Origin: Alloacidobacterium sp963823845 | Lineage (GTDB): Bacteria; Acidobacteriota; Terriglobia; Terriglobales; Acidobacteriaceae | DNA length: 64,000 nucleotides | Direction of reading: 5' to 3' | Assembly: GCA_963823845.1 (NCBI GenBank) | Contig: CAWGND010000016.1 | Coordinates: 1 to 64,000, forward strand | In this document: in pieces, positions 1 to 8,541 of the stretch | Numbering within the stretch: the stretch's first letter is position 1 | Layout of the letters: every line of letters begins with the position of its first letter | Program-made: the position numbers and the translations under genes | Notes under the pieces: model-generated | Database searches by the model: none | The model's input: only the letters and a program-made list of their open reading frames with translations | Told to the model about the DNA's origin: nothing

Positions 1-819
1 ATTGTTAGGGGCATCCTCATCGAGATGGTGGAGAAGCGCGTAAGTGACGGCAGCGTGCTCCGTCTGATTCAGAAATGGATCAAGGTCGGGGTCATTGAAG
101 ACGGCAAGCTGCTTGTGAGCGAAACGGGGACAGGACAGGGGCAGCCGATCAGTCCGCTCCTGGCCAACATCTACCTGCACCATGCACTCGATGAGTGGTT
201 CGAGGATGTGGTGCGGCCCCGTCTGAAAGGGGAAGCTTACGAGATCCGTTTTGCTGATGATGCCATCCTGTGTTTCCAGCACAGGGCGGACGCGGAAAAG
301 GTGATGAGGGTCCTACCGAAGCGATTCGAGAAGTACGGTCTGACCCTGCACCCGGAGAAGACGCGGCTGATTGAATTCGGGCGCCATGCAGCGAGGAATG
401 CGAAGAAGCAGGGGAAACAACCCGAGAGCTTCGATTTCCTTGGATTCAAGCACCTCTGCGCCCGTAGCCGGAAGGGTGGATTCACAGTGCATGTGAAGAC
501 GTTAGCCCAACGGCTCCGTAGAGGGCTGAAGGCAATAGCCGACTGGTGTAAACAACATCGGCGCACGCCAGTGAACCAGCAACAGGAAGCCCTGAACGCC
601 AAACTCCGCGGCCACTACCAGTACTATGGACGCCCGACGAACTATTACAGCATCTGGCAGTTCTATCGACGCGTATGTCGTATCTGGCGCGAGTGGCTGG
701 GTCGTCGAACACGCGGGCGGCCGCTGACGTGGGATAGATATAACGCTATCCTGCGGCAGCATCCACTGTTGTTACCTCGGATCACACACGCCTGGGTCGG
801 GGCGGGGAGTCACGCCTGA
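1..819 (+). CDS. ltrA: Group II intron reverse transcriptase/maturase, C-terminal part (copy 1)
   Basis: The reading frame is open from base 1, so the gene starts upstream of the window. The visible part covers the RT finger/palm region with QGQPISPLLANIYL and the FADD catalytic box (RFADDAILCF), then the maturase X domain ending at HAWVGAGSHA. It is identical to the full-length protein encoded at 1549-2859 apart from one Leu/Arg difference. No HNH endonuclease domain follows. The product should act as RT and splicing cofactor for its own intron. An ATG at 25 is internal and is not the real start. Confidence 0.85.
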   Translation: MVRGILIEMVEKRVSDGSVLRLIQKWIKVGVIEDGKLLVSETGTGQGQPISPLLANIYLHHALDEWFEDVVRPRLKGEAYEIRFADDAILCFQHRADAEKVMRVLPKRFEKYGLTLHPEKTRLIEFGRHAARNAKKQGKQPESFDFLGFKHLCARSRKGGFTVHVKTLAQRLRRGLKAIADWCKQHRRTPVNQQQEALNAKLRGHYQYYGRPTNYYSIWQFYRRVCRIWREWLGRRTRGRPLTWDRYNAILRQHPLLLPRITHAWVGAGSHA

Positions 820-960
820 AGAACCCGCTGCGGGAAATCTGCACGGCGGGGTCCGTGAGGGGGAGAATCCGGTGAGCCATGGTGAACTTAAACGGGCACG
901 AAGCTGGAAACGGCGGACACAGCCAAAGAACACCTAAAGCACACCGGGGACTCCTCTACT
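1..960 (+). mobile_element. Group II intron A, copy 1 (5' part outside the window)
   Basis: This segment is the 3' part of a group II intron. It matches 2041-3001 almost base for base; I see one substitution (367 versus 2407 area, Leu to Arg codon) and one extra G in copy 2 near 2900. It holds the end of the RT gene, a domain V hairpin at about 821-853 with a GAAA loop, and a long domain VI stem whose arms lie near 855-875 and 942-958. The 3' end falls at or next to the AC at 958-959. Copy 2 begins immediately after it, so the two copies are head to tail. Confidence 0.8.
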
Positions 961-3000
961 GTTGGGAAAAGCTCGGAGGAGGGGGAACTGATAATAAGAC
1001 AGTGAAACCTCTTGATCCAGCCTAGCGGGTGCAAATCCCGTCTGATCAAAGTCGAGCAAGACAGGTCAGTAGCGAGTGTTGCCATTCACTGGGTGACTGG
1101 TGGGTGCGAAGCGTACACAGTGAGGAAGCAGGCCGTGAGGGTTCAACACCGAAATCGGTTCACAGTTCCGATGCCGACGTTTTCGAAGAGGCGGAAGGCA
1201 GCATTCAGCAGCAACCGCTATTGCGAGGTTGTGCTGGGATCGGCGGTGTCTTTAGCCCGGGGCATGTTTCCAAAGAGGTTGGCCGGGAACCCAAGAGAGC
1301 TCCCCATCCTCTCCCACACCAGGAGGAACGCCCTTTGGATCGGGTCGGGAGATACGTGCAACCAAGGGTAGACCGAAGGAAGCACGGAAGGATGGTTGAG
1401 CAGTCTTACAACCCCATAGTACCGGTGAAGGTGGGGAACCGCAGGGCTTCCGCAAGGAGCGGCCACGGGACCCACTGGAGGGAAGGGGGGAGCAAGCGTA
1501 CGAATCTGTTGAAAGGAGACATAGTCGAGACTCAGAACTCGAATCGTTATGTGCACAGACATCGACAGAATAGCCGAACTCGCCAAGGAAGATCCGAAGC
1601 GACAGTTCTACTCCATCGCTCACCTGATTACAGTGGAGAAGTTGTATGAGGCATTTCGAAGTCTACGAAAGAATGCCAGCGCCGGGATCGACGGGGTCAC
1701 GTATCTGGAGTACGAGATCAACGCCGAGGAGAACGTCCGCCAGTTGCATCGGCGGCTCGTGACAGGCAAGTACCAGGTACAACCGCTGCGCCGAGTCTAT
1801 ATCCCCAAGGAGAACGGGAAACAGAGGCCAATCTCGATTCCCAGCCTTGAGGACAAGATCGTGCAGAAAGTGGTGGTTGATCTGATGAATGCCATCTACG
1901 AGCAGGATTTTCTCGATTGCTCGTACGGGTTTAGGCCCGGACGCAGTCAACATCAGGCTCTGGACGAAGTGAGACGGGTGATCTGCACCCGGCCCACGGG
2001 ATGGATTCTGGAGATAGACATCAGCTCATACTTCGACAAAATTGTTAGGGGCATCCTCATCGAGATGGTGGAGAAGCGCGTAAGTGACGGCAGCGTGCTC
2101 CGTCTGATTCAGAAATGGATCAAGGTCGGGGTCATTGAAGACGGCAAGCTGCTTGTGAGCGAAACGGGGACAGGACAGGGGCAGCCGATCAGTCCGCTCC
2201 TGGCCAACATCTACCTGCACCATGCACTCGATGAGTGGTTCGAGGATGTGGTGCGGCCCCGTCTGAAAGGGGAAGCTTACGAGATCCGTTTTGCTGATGA
2301 TGCCATCCTGTGTTTCCAGCACAGGGCGGACGCGGAAAAGGTGATGAGGGTCCTACCGAAGCGATTCGAGAAGTACGGTCTGACCCTGCACCCGGAGAAG
2401 ACGCGGCGGATTGAATTCGGGCGCCATGCAGCGAGGAATGCGAAGAAGCAGGGGAAACAACCCGAGAGCTTCGATTTCCTTGGATTCAAGCACCTCTGCG
2501 CCCGTAGCCGGAAGGGTGGATTCACAGTGCATGTGAAGACGTTAGCCCAACGGCTCCGTAGAGGGCTGAAGGCAATAGCCGACTGGTGTAAACAACATCG
2601 GCGCACGCCAGTGAACCAGCAACAGGAAGCCCTGAACGCCAAACTCCGCGGCCACTACCAGTACTATGGACGCCCGACGAACTATTACAGCATCTGGCAG
2701 TTCTATCGACGCGTATGTCGTATCTGGCGCGAGTGGCTGGGTCGTCGAACACGCGGGCGGCCGCTGACGTGGGATAGATATAACGCTATCCTGCGGCAGC
2801 ATCCACTGTTGTTACCTCGGATCACACACGCCTGGGTCGGGGCGGGGAGTCACGCCTGAAGAACCCGCTGCGGGAAATCTGCACGGCGGGGTCCGTGAGG
2901 GGGGAGAATCCGGTGAGCCATGGTGAACTTAAACGGGCACGAAGCTGGAAACGGCGGACACAGCCAAAGAACACCTAAAGCACACCGGGGACTCCTCTAC
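961..3000 (+). mobile_element. Group II intron A, copy 2 (complete)
   Basis: This is the second copy of the intron, about 2040 bp, the same as the offset between the two copies. The noncoding part 961-1548 should form ribozyme domains I-III and the start of IV. The RT gene is at 1549-2859, domain V at about 2861-2893 and the domain VI arms near 2895-2916 and 2983-2998. The sequence after the 3' end (3001 on) is coding for a different intron RT (GSYGYRPKKTAQEAV), so this intron has inserted into another intron's RT gene. The exact 5' base is uncertain: it does not start with a textbook GTGCG, and a GTGCA at about 1029 is an alternative. Confidence 0.75.
1549..2859 (+). CDS. ltrA: Group II intron reverse transcriptase/maturase (copy 2, full length)
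   Basis: This 436-residue intron-encoded protein acts in intron splicing and retrohoming. The N-terminal RT blocks include AGIDGVTYLEYE (about residues 44-55) and the RPISIPSLEDKIVQ block. The palm has IDISSYFDKI and a catalytic FADD at about residue 250 (FADDAILCF), the variant of YADD. The thumb/X maturase domain (about residues 320-430) contains GHYQYYGRPTNY and is followed by the stop. No DNA-binding/HNH endonuclease extension is visible, which is usual for short bacterial intron proteins. The gene lies in intron domain IV, with domain V starting right after the stop codon. Confidence 0.9.
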   Translation: MCTDIDRIAELAKEDPKRQFYSIAHLITVEKLYEAFRSLRKNASAGIDGVTYLEYEINAEENVRQLHRRLVTGKYQVQPLRRVYIPKENGKQRPISIPSLEDKIVQKVVVDLMNAIYEQDFLDCSYGFRPGRSQHQALDEVRRVICTRPTGWILEIDISSYFDKIVRGILIEMVEKRVSDGSVLRLIQKWIKVGVIEDGKLLVSETGTGQGQPISPLLANIYLHHALDEWFEDVVRPRLKGEAYEIRFADDAILCFQHRADAEKVMRVLPKRFEKYGLTLHPEKTRRIEFGRHAARNAKKQGKQPESFDFLGFKHLCARSRKGGFTVHVKTLAQRLRRGLKAIADWCKQHRRTPVNQQQEALNAKLRGHYQYYGRPTNYYSIWQFYRRVCRIWREWLGRRTRGRPLTWDRYNAILRQHPLLLPRITHAWVGAGSHA

Positions 3001-3220
3001 TCGGAAAGCTGATTTCGAATCGGGGTCCTACGGATACCGGCCGAAGAAGACAGCCCAGGAGGCGGTGCTTCGAGTGGACAAAGCGATCATGGAGGGAAAG
3101 ACCCACATCATTGATCTTGATCTGCGAGCCTACTTCGACAATGTTCAGCATTATCTGCTGCTTGAGAAGGTAGCTCGACGTGTGCAGGACCCGATGGTGA
3201 TGAGACTACTCAACCAGATC

Positions 3221-4909
3221 CTAAAGTCGACAGGGAAGCAAGGAGTTCCGCAAGGCGGTGTGATCACTCCCCTTACGCAAAAGGTAATCTGGCCCGTCCG
3301 TCTGGTTCGGCGATGGGCAGCCGCCTTGTGGGAGACTCTGAGGTATCGAAATGCTATGGCGTATGGTGATCGTGTCGTCCCCAATCAAGACGTCTTTCAC
3401 AACTAGCCGCACGATCCTCTGTCGTTCTGTAATACTCAGGGTGTCAGCAGCGCCGCGCAGGCGGTCGAGGAACGCAATGAGGGTTTCCGCCAGGCGTAGG
3501 AAAACCGCTCGTTCATTAGCTTGATCGGCGATTGCCTGCAACTCGGCACGGAGCGCCTGATCACGCTGGCGTAGCGCAGGCATTCGCACCCGCATCTGCT
3601 CGATTGACATGAGTTCTTCCTGGTAGGCGGTGAGAAGTCGTTCGATGCCCTTGCCCACATGCACTAGTTCCCGTTGAAGGCTCTGTACGCGCTTTTGGGC
3701 TGGATCGGACGAACGTGCCGCTGACAGCCGACGGTCGAGTTCCATTTGTATGAGCGTGGGGTCTTCCAGAAGTCGGATTACCTCGCCCCAGACGATCTGG
3801 TCAAGCAGATCCTGTCGGACCAAGCGGCCGTTGTCACAAACAGGACCGCCCAGTTTTCGCCAGCCATCCGAACCAATGCATTTGTAATAGTGGATCTTGC
3901 GTGCGGTCGTTTGCGTCGATGTGCGCGCAAATGCATAGCCGCACTTTTGGCAGCTGACGAGGCCCTGCACGATACTTGGCTCGATGGTGCGACGGCGTGA
4001 TCGTCTCTTGTTTTCCTGAAGGAGTTCCTGGGCACGGACGAAGCAGTCTTCGCTTACCAGTGCCGGCACCGGGATCTCGATCCACTCTTCGCGCGGGCGC
4101 TCGTGCCCGGCTGTCATGTTGGGCGTAATCACACCTCTCCGGCGCAGTGGACGGATAACGCGTGTTCGTGAAGAAGCGCGTGTCTTGCCGAAACATGCGA
4201 AGCCACGATATGCAGAGTTGCGCAACACGGCCCAGACAGTCGAGCGTTCCCACCGGGCACTTGCTTTCCGAGTTGGAATGCCATCGGCGTTGATCCGGCG
4301 GGTGATCTCACCGATGCTGATGCCCTCAACCGTGTACATCTCATAGATGGCCTGTACGACACGGGCCTCGGCCTCAACCACGGTGTACGCGGCAGGTGCC
4401 TCGTTGGTCTTGCGGATGTAGCAATAGCCATATGGGGCGCCGCTCATCACGCTCACCTCACCCGAGTGGGCCCGGTGTCGTTTGCCACGACGCGATCGCT
4501 CCAGGATCTGCGCTCTCTCATACTCAGCTATCATCCCCTGAAACTGAATCAGCAACTGATCTTCCGCGCTGGCGCCCTGCGGTGCTTTAACAAAAAGCGT
4601 CTCGACTCCATTGCGGGCCAGTTCCTCGATCAGCAAAATCTGATATGCGTACTTGCGGCTCAGCCGGTCAGGCGCATACACCAGCACCACCTGAATTTGG
4701 CCTTCGGCGGCTAGGTCCCTGACACGCTCAAGTCCTGGACGCTCCAGCAACGCTCCACTATAGCCGTCATCTTCGAAGACCCACTCCTTTGGCACCTCCA
4801 GATCGTGCGCTTGGGCGAATTCGACTAGCAATGCCGTCTGACTTGCTATCGTGTTCGCCTCGCGCTGCTGATCGGACGAGACCCGCGCGTAGATCGCTGC
4901 CATCCTCAT
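3221..4909 (-). CDS. Large serine recombinase (LSR element 1)
   Basis: This 562-residue site-specific recombinase has an N-terminal resolvase domain with the catalytic serine in YARVSSDQQ (about residues 8-16) and the DRLSRK motif. It is followed by a recombinase domain (PYGYCYIRK onward), a zinc ribbon (CQKCGYAF ... YYKC ... C, about residues 315-360) and a long coiled coil, the usual LSR architecture. It should integrate and excise its element using short cores. Oddly, the stop codon (3221-3223) lies outside the element's left boundary, so about the last 13 residues are read from target DNA; the unintegrated form would have a different C-terminus. The start ATG at 4909 lies inside the upstream small gene. 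Confidence 0.9.
   Translation of the reverse strand: MRMAAIYARVSSDQQREANTIASQTALLVEFAQAHDLEVPKEWVFEDDGYSGALLERPGLERVRDLAAEGQIQVVLVYAPDRLSRKYAYQILLIEELARNGVETLFVKAPQGASAEDQLLIQFQGMIAEYERAQILERSRRGKRHRAHSGEVSVMSGAPYGYCYIRKTNEAPAAYTVVEAEARVVQAIYEMYTVEGISIGEITRRINADGIPTRKASARWERSTVWAVLRNSAYRGFACFGKTRASSRTRVIRPLRRRGVITPNMTAGHERPREEWIEIPVPALVSEDCFVRAQELLQENKRRSRRRTIEPSIVQGLVSCQKCGYAFARTSTQTTARKIHYYKCIGSDGWRKLGGPVCDNGRLVRQDLLDQIVWGEVIRLLEDPTLIQMELDRRLSAARSSDPAQKRVQSLQRELVHVGKGIERLLTAYQEELMSIEQMRVRMPALRQRDQALRAELQAIADQANERAVFLRLAETLIAFLDRLRGAADTLSITERQRIVRLVVKDVLIGDDTITIRHSISIPQSLPQGGCPSPNQTDGPDYLLRKGSDHTALRNSLLPCRL
3240..3288 (+). promoter_or_regulatory. attL of LSR element 1
   Basis: Host half-site CCGCAAGGCGGTGT, core GATC at 3262-3265, then the 23-bp element arm 3266-3288. 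The host half-site GGTGT and its partner TCACC in attR are inverted around the core, so attB is itself weakly symmetric. Confidence 0.75.
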
Positions 4910-5060
4910 GATCGGACTCCTTTACACTGCACCCGACGGGACGTTCCCGAACAGGCACCAGAATGCCATAGGCCTGGGCGAGCTTCGAATCGTGCAGTCG
5001 ATCAAACACATAGTCAATGTGAACTTGAAGCGGCCCGTGCGGTGTGCGCGGCTTAGCCAT
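4767..5060 (-). CDS. Small protein translationally coupled to the recombinase
   Basis: This 97-residue reading frame starts inside the end of the RHH-like gene (the ATG overlaps its last codons and stop) and runs into the recombinase gene in another frame. Only about the first 50 residues (MAKPRTPHGPLQVHIDYVFD, LHDSKLAQAYGILVP) are free of overlap, and they look protein-like. I do not recognise a domain. The tight overlaps suggest it is part of the element's operon, either as an accessory factor or as a leader coupling recombinase translation. The part overlapping the recombinase may be only a shadow. Confidence 0.45.
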   Translation of the reverse strand: MAKPRTPHGPLQVHIDYVFDRLHDSKLAQAYGILVPVRERPVGCSVKESDHEDGSDLRAGLVRSAARGEHDSKSDGIASRIRPSARSGGAKGVGLRR

Positions 5061-5382
5061 CTCTTCTCTGAGTACCGAGAAACGTGGCCAACGCGCGAGT
5101 CACAATCGCTCCGATGGTCAGCCCACTGCTTCTCGCGTACGCTCGTAGAAGGCGCGCTGTTCTCGCGGGGAGCTTGAGCGTAATCGCCACAGTAGTCTCG
5201 GAGACTTCGACCGGCTGATCCAGATGGGACGCTTCCTCCAGGTACCGATACGCTTGACGTTCCGAGAGGCCGAACTTTCGCGATAAACGATGCATGGCCT
5301 CGGGCAACGCAATATCCCGCTGGAGCATGGAGTATGCGGTATTCAGTTGCCGAGCCTTGTCCGATTTGGTCGATCGGGACAT
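5053..5382 (-). CDS. Predicted DNA-binding accessory protein of LSR element 1
   Basis: This 109-residue protein has an N-terminal region resembling a helix-turn-helix (LSRKFGLSERQAYRYLEEA, about residues 33-51) and a C-terminal stretch (VAITLKLPARTARLLRAYAR, then GAIVTRALATFL) with the pattern of a ribbon-helix-helix/CopG fold. It is the first gene of the element's three-gene operon and is probably a regulator of recombinase expression or an excision helper. The family is inferred from pattern only. The ATG at 5382 is followed by MSRSTKSDKARQLN. Confidence 0.65.
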   Translation of the reverse strand: MSRSTKSDKARQLNTAYSMLQRDIALPEAMHRLSRKFGLSERQAYRYLEEASHLDQPVEVSETTVAITLKLPARTARLLRAYARSSGLTIGAIVTRALATFLGTQRRDG

Positions 5383-5468
5383 CTGCCATAAACGTATTAC
5401 CTCTTAAGACGCAGATCAAGCACCGGGGCACTAGTTCGCCACCCCTTCAGTACCCTCTCAAATGTGAA

Positions 5469-5511
5469 ATTACCTTTTGCGTAAGAGGAGCGATCTCACC
5501 TTTGCTCAGCA
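5469..5511 (+). promoter_or_regulatory. attR of LSR element 1
   Basis: Element arm 5469-5491, core GATC at 5492-5495, then host sequence encoding SPLLSN. The arm is the reverse complement of the attL arm with two mismatches. Confidence 0.75.
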
Positions 5512-6167
5512 ACATCTATCTCACTGAGGTAGACAAAATGCTGGAGAAGGCGATAGCCACCACGAGGCGCGGAAGATACAACCATGCGCAATACGCGCGA
5601 TTTGCGGATGACATGGTGATCTTAATCGACTCCCATCCGCGGAATGACTGGTTGAAAAGGGCGGTAAACAAACGACTGCGACAAGAACTGGCGAAGCTAC
5701 GAGTGGAGATCAACGAAGAAAAGAGTCGGACAATTGACCTGACAAAAGGCGAAAGCTTTGCGTTCCTGGGTTTTGAATATCGCCTCGTTCTGGGCCGTAA
5801 CAGGAAGTGGCGACCGCAATTTGTGCCAAAGATGAAGAAGCAAACGGCGCTCTTTGCCAAGCTCAGAGACGTCTTCCGGCAGCACATCAGCCAGCCAGTG
5901 GAGGCGGTGATAGAGATAATCAATCCCATCCTCCGGGGCTGGGTGAACTACTTTCGGATCGGTCATGCAAGCCGATGTTTTTCGAAGGTCAGAGACTGGG
6001 TAGAGATGAAGATCAGGCGACATCTGATGCGATCCAGATTGCGCAAAGGCAAAGGATGGAAACGGTGGAGTAGTGAGTGGATGAATCGGCAGCTCGGACT
6101 ATACAACGACTATAGGCTGAAACGCCCACCACTTTCGAAAGCGGCTCCCATCCCTGAGGGCATATAA

Positions 6168-6340
6168 ACCTTGCCGTGAAGCGAACAGGAGAGCGTAGTG
6201 CGGGAAATCCGCATGCTGCGTTCGAAGTGGCGGGGACTGGAAACCAACTTACGGTTTTACTAGTGAGGCACTCCCAGAGGAAACGGGGAGCAACGGCTAG
6301 GCCAAACCTACGGAGCATGGCGCCAGTCCTCGACCCTACA
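6168..6340 (+). mobile_element. 3' end of group II intron B (domains V and VI)
   Basis: Directly after the intron B RT stop codon, 6191-6223 folds as a domain V hairpin (GAGCGTAG arm, GAAA loop, CTGCGTTC arm). A long domain VI follows, whose closing arms appear to be GGCGGGGACTGG near 6228-6240 and CCAGTCCTCGACCC near 6323-6336. The 3' end is put at the TAC near 6338; it is approximate. Confidence 0.65.
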
Positions 6341-6585
6341 AAAGCCGGAAGATCAGGATGCTGACTCCCTTCCGTAGTGGAGGAAGGCAATACGGCGGCC
6401 GCGTTACACGCGAGTGGCTGTCCGGTCCTGCGTAGTCTAAGAACCCGCGCACGCTGATAAAACAACATGCACGAGAACCGGGAGATCTCCAGCACGCCTT
6501 CGCCAACTGAGGAAGGCCGGTCCGCGAAGGCCGCAAGCCGCAATGCGGACATGTACGTGTTGGAGAAGTCGGACTGCGCTGTAGT
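6341..6585 (+). other. Noncoding stretch between introns, possibly the 5' ribozyme part of intron D
   Basis: No credible gene is visible here. The sequence is rich in short GC stems typical of intron RNA. Since intron C sits just before the N-terminus of the fourth RT gene, this segment may be the displaced 5' part of that fourth intron. This is inference; only a covariance-model fold could show it. Confidence 0.35.
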
Positions 6586-8537
6586 GTGCGCTGAGCAGCG
6601 CATTGTTCAGGAGGGTTGAAGTCCCTCTGGTGCTCAGATGAGGGGCGCCATATCCAAAAGCGGGAGTAACGACTCGCTGGCCGCAGAGCGAAGTTGGAAC
6701 TGCGGAGGGCAGGGTGTCCATCGCGAGGTGGAATCCGAAGGGCATGAGGAGAAGTACCGGGCCGTAATCGATGGGGGCTGCCCCGCCGATGAACCGGTCG
6801 GCCAAAGGTGGGACAAGGTCGAGCCTGCACTATGGAGGCGAAGGCGTTCTCATTCACTCACCGCACCAAGGTGTTTGCGGACGGCACGGTACGGAAGAAC
6901 AGTGCGTGACCTCAGGAGGACTGACAGTGTCTCCGGGTGGCACCGGAGTATGCGGACCTATAAGCGAGAGCGAAATGGCGAGCGATGCGCTGTCAGTAGT
7001 CGGACGGCTGAAAAGTACCAGAAGCGTGGTGAAAGCCATGTGACCGGGCAACCGGCGACAGAAATGGGTCGGGGAAGGCAGCCGACGAAGATGGCTGGGA
7101 AGAAAGAGAAGACCAGTGAGTGAGGGCGTGGAGGAGGATCAGTTCCATGAGTGAAAAACCCGTACATCCGCGTCCGAGGAGACTGGTGGACTGGATCAAC
7201 CCGGCAGGAGCAAAGAAGGTCCATTCATTAATCGACAAGGTATACACGCGGAAGAACCTGGAGATGGCTTGGGAGAGAGTGAAAGCCAACCGGGGCAGCG
7301 GAGGAGTCGATGGACAAACTCTGGAGGTCTTCGCCGAGCAACTGGACAAGAACCTGGACCGGTTACAAAGCGAACTGAAGGAGGGGCTCTATCAGCCGCA
7401 ACCCGTGAGGCAGGTCCAAATCCCAAAGGTGGGCAAGCCGGGAGAGTTTCGCGGGCTGGGCATTCCGACGATCTATGATCGGGTGTGCCAGCAAGCGCTG
7501 CTCAATCGGCTGCAGCCGATCTTCGAGCCGGTATTCGATGGAGCCAACTACGGATACCGGCAAGGGCGATCGACGAAGGACGCCTTGCGCAAAGTCTGGA
7601 AAGAGATCGACAGTGGCAGCGAGTGGATCGTGGATGCGGACCTGAAGGACTTCTTTGGGTCGGTGGATCATGAGAAATTACTGACCCTGGTAGCCCAACA
7701 GATAGCGGACGGCCGTGTGCTGCGCCTCATTGAGGTGATGCTCAAGGCAGGCAGCTATGGGAAAGGGCGGCTCTTTCCAACAGAGCGCGGGACTCCTCAA
7801 GGCGGGGTAGCTTCACCCTTGCTCAGCAACATCCTCCTGACGCCGTTTGATCGGGAGATGCGGCACAAGGGATATCAGCTGACGAGGTACGCGGACGATT
7901 GGGTAGTCACCTGCAAGTCCGCGGCAGAGGCGCGAGCAGCAATCGACGCTGCTGGCCGCATCCTGAAACAACTGGGCGTGGATCTGCATCCGCAAAAGAC
8001 GCGGGTCGTTCATGTTCAGTACGGCTTCGAGTTCCTCGGCTACAAGATCAAGCGCGGGAAGAGACTTTTTCTTCCTGCGACTAAGATCCGCAGCCGGGCA
8101 CGCTCGGGTGGGCTCTATGCCTACCCGCGCGAGAAATCGATCCGGCGTTTCAAAGATGAGGTGCGGCAGCGCACGAAGCGGCGTGTGCCTCTGGCGACCG
8201 AGCAGTTGATCGAAGCGCTGAACCCGCTCTTGAGAGGTTGGGGCGAGTACTACAAACGTGCCCACGTCCGAAAGCTCTTCAACCAACTCGACCGATGGAT
8301 CGTGCGACGCATCTGGTCGCATCGATTCAAGCGCTGGCGTAACTGTGGTTGGAAACAACTACCGACCGCTACACTCTTCGGTGAGTATGGGCTGGTGAAT
8401 CTGGTCGGGTTAATACCCTCCTTGCGTCCTCGACTCGTTGAGTCTTCGTGAAAGCCGTGTGCGGGAAAACTGCATGCACGGTTTGGGCGGCGGACGGTGG
8501 CCAGCATCGAAACCTGATGCGCCACCTCCGACCCGAC
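6586..8537 (+). mobile_element. Group II intron C (complete)
   Basis: A plausible 5' end is the GTGCGC at 6586. Noncoding ribozyme sequence runs to about 7140 and contains stems such as the one around GGAGGGTTGAAGTCCCTC near 6610-6630. The RT gene is at 7147-8451, domain V at about 8451-8484 with a GAAA loop, and the domain VI arms lie near 8487-8500 and 8518-8530. The 3' end is at the CGAC near 8532-8537. Coding sequence of another RT (MNQPNKEAKASAEV) begins right after, so the intron has inserted just upstream of or within that gene's N-terminus. Confidence 0.7.
7147..8451 (+). CDS. ltrA: Group II intron reverse transcriptase/maturase (intron C, intact)
   Basis: This is a full-length intron-encoded protein of 434 residues from the ATG at 7147, chosen over the ATG at 7120 because a GGAGGA lies a few bases before it. 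The RT blocks are in order: GSGGVDGQTLE, FRGLGIPTIYDRVCQQALL, NYGYRQGRSTKDAL, VDADLKDFFGSVDH, RGTPQGGVASPLLSNILL and the catalytic YADD (RYADDWVVTC). It ends with a maturase X domain containing NPLLRGWGEYYKRAH. No endonuclease domain is seen. Of the four intron types here, intron C is the only one besides intron A copy 2 with an uninterrupted RT gene. Confidence 0.92.
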   Translation: MSEKPVHPRPRRLVDWINPAGAKKVHSLIDKVYTRKNLEMAWERVKANRGSGGVDGQTLEVFAEQLDKNLDRLQSELKEGLYQPQPVRQVQIPKVGKPGEFRGLGIPTIYDRVCQQALLNRLQPIFEPVFDGANYGYRQGRSTKDALRKVWKEIDSGSEWIVDADLKDFFGSVDHEKLLTLVAQQIADGRVLRLIEVMLKAGSYGKGRLFPTERGTPQGGVASPLLSNILLTPFDREMRHKGYQLTRYADDWVVTCKSAAEARAAIDAAGRILKQLGVDLHPQKTRVVHVQYGFEFLGYKIKRGKRLFLPATKIRSRARSGGLYAYPREKSIRRFKDEVRQRTKRRVPLATEQLIEALNPLLRGWGEYYKRAHVRKLFNQLDRWIVRRIWSHRFKRWRNCGWKQLPTATLFGEYGLVNLVGLIPSLRPRLVESS

Positions 8538-8541
8538 ACCT

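Larger units (their letters stand above)
3262..5495 (-). mobile_element. LSR element 1: minimal large-serine-recombinase element inside an intron RT gene
   Basis: The element is about 2.2 kb and has only three genes, all on the minus strand: an RHH-like protein, a short coupled gene and a large serine recombinase. A GATC lies at each junction (3262-3265 and 5492-5495). Next to it are 23-bp arms in inverted orientation (3266-3288 and 5469-5491) that match at 21 of 23 positions, with a shared core TACGCAAAAGGTAAT. Joining the right arm, GATC and left arm gives a 50-bp near-palindrome, the size and symmetry known for LSR attP sites. Excision restores the host RT frame. Confidence 0.85.
3002..6167 (+). 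pseudogene. Second group II intron RT (intron B), interrupted by intron A and by LSR element 1
   Basis: Coding sequence runs 3002-3265 and resumes at 5496-6167. The first piece reads KADFESGSYGYRPKKTAQEAV and ends at PQGGVI. The second begins SPLLSNIYLTEVDKML, has a FADD box (ARFADDMVIL) and a complete maturase domain. Joining base 3265 to 5496 restores the frame and the invariant motif PQGGVISPLLSN. The 5' half of the gene is not in the window: intron A lies directly upstream, so it is presumably left of the tandem copies. Intron B is therefore a host for two other elements and cannot make its own protein here. Confidence 0.85.

Noticed and set aside
3065..3406. Independent small RT gene running past 3265
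   Set aside because: The frame beyond 3265 is LSR-element DNA; the RT continues at 5496, so it is one interrupted gene.
3262..5495. GATC as a transposase-made target duplication
   Set aside because: The element encodes a serine recombinase and its ends rebuild a symmetric attP, so GATC is better read as the shared crossover core.
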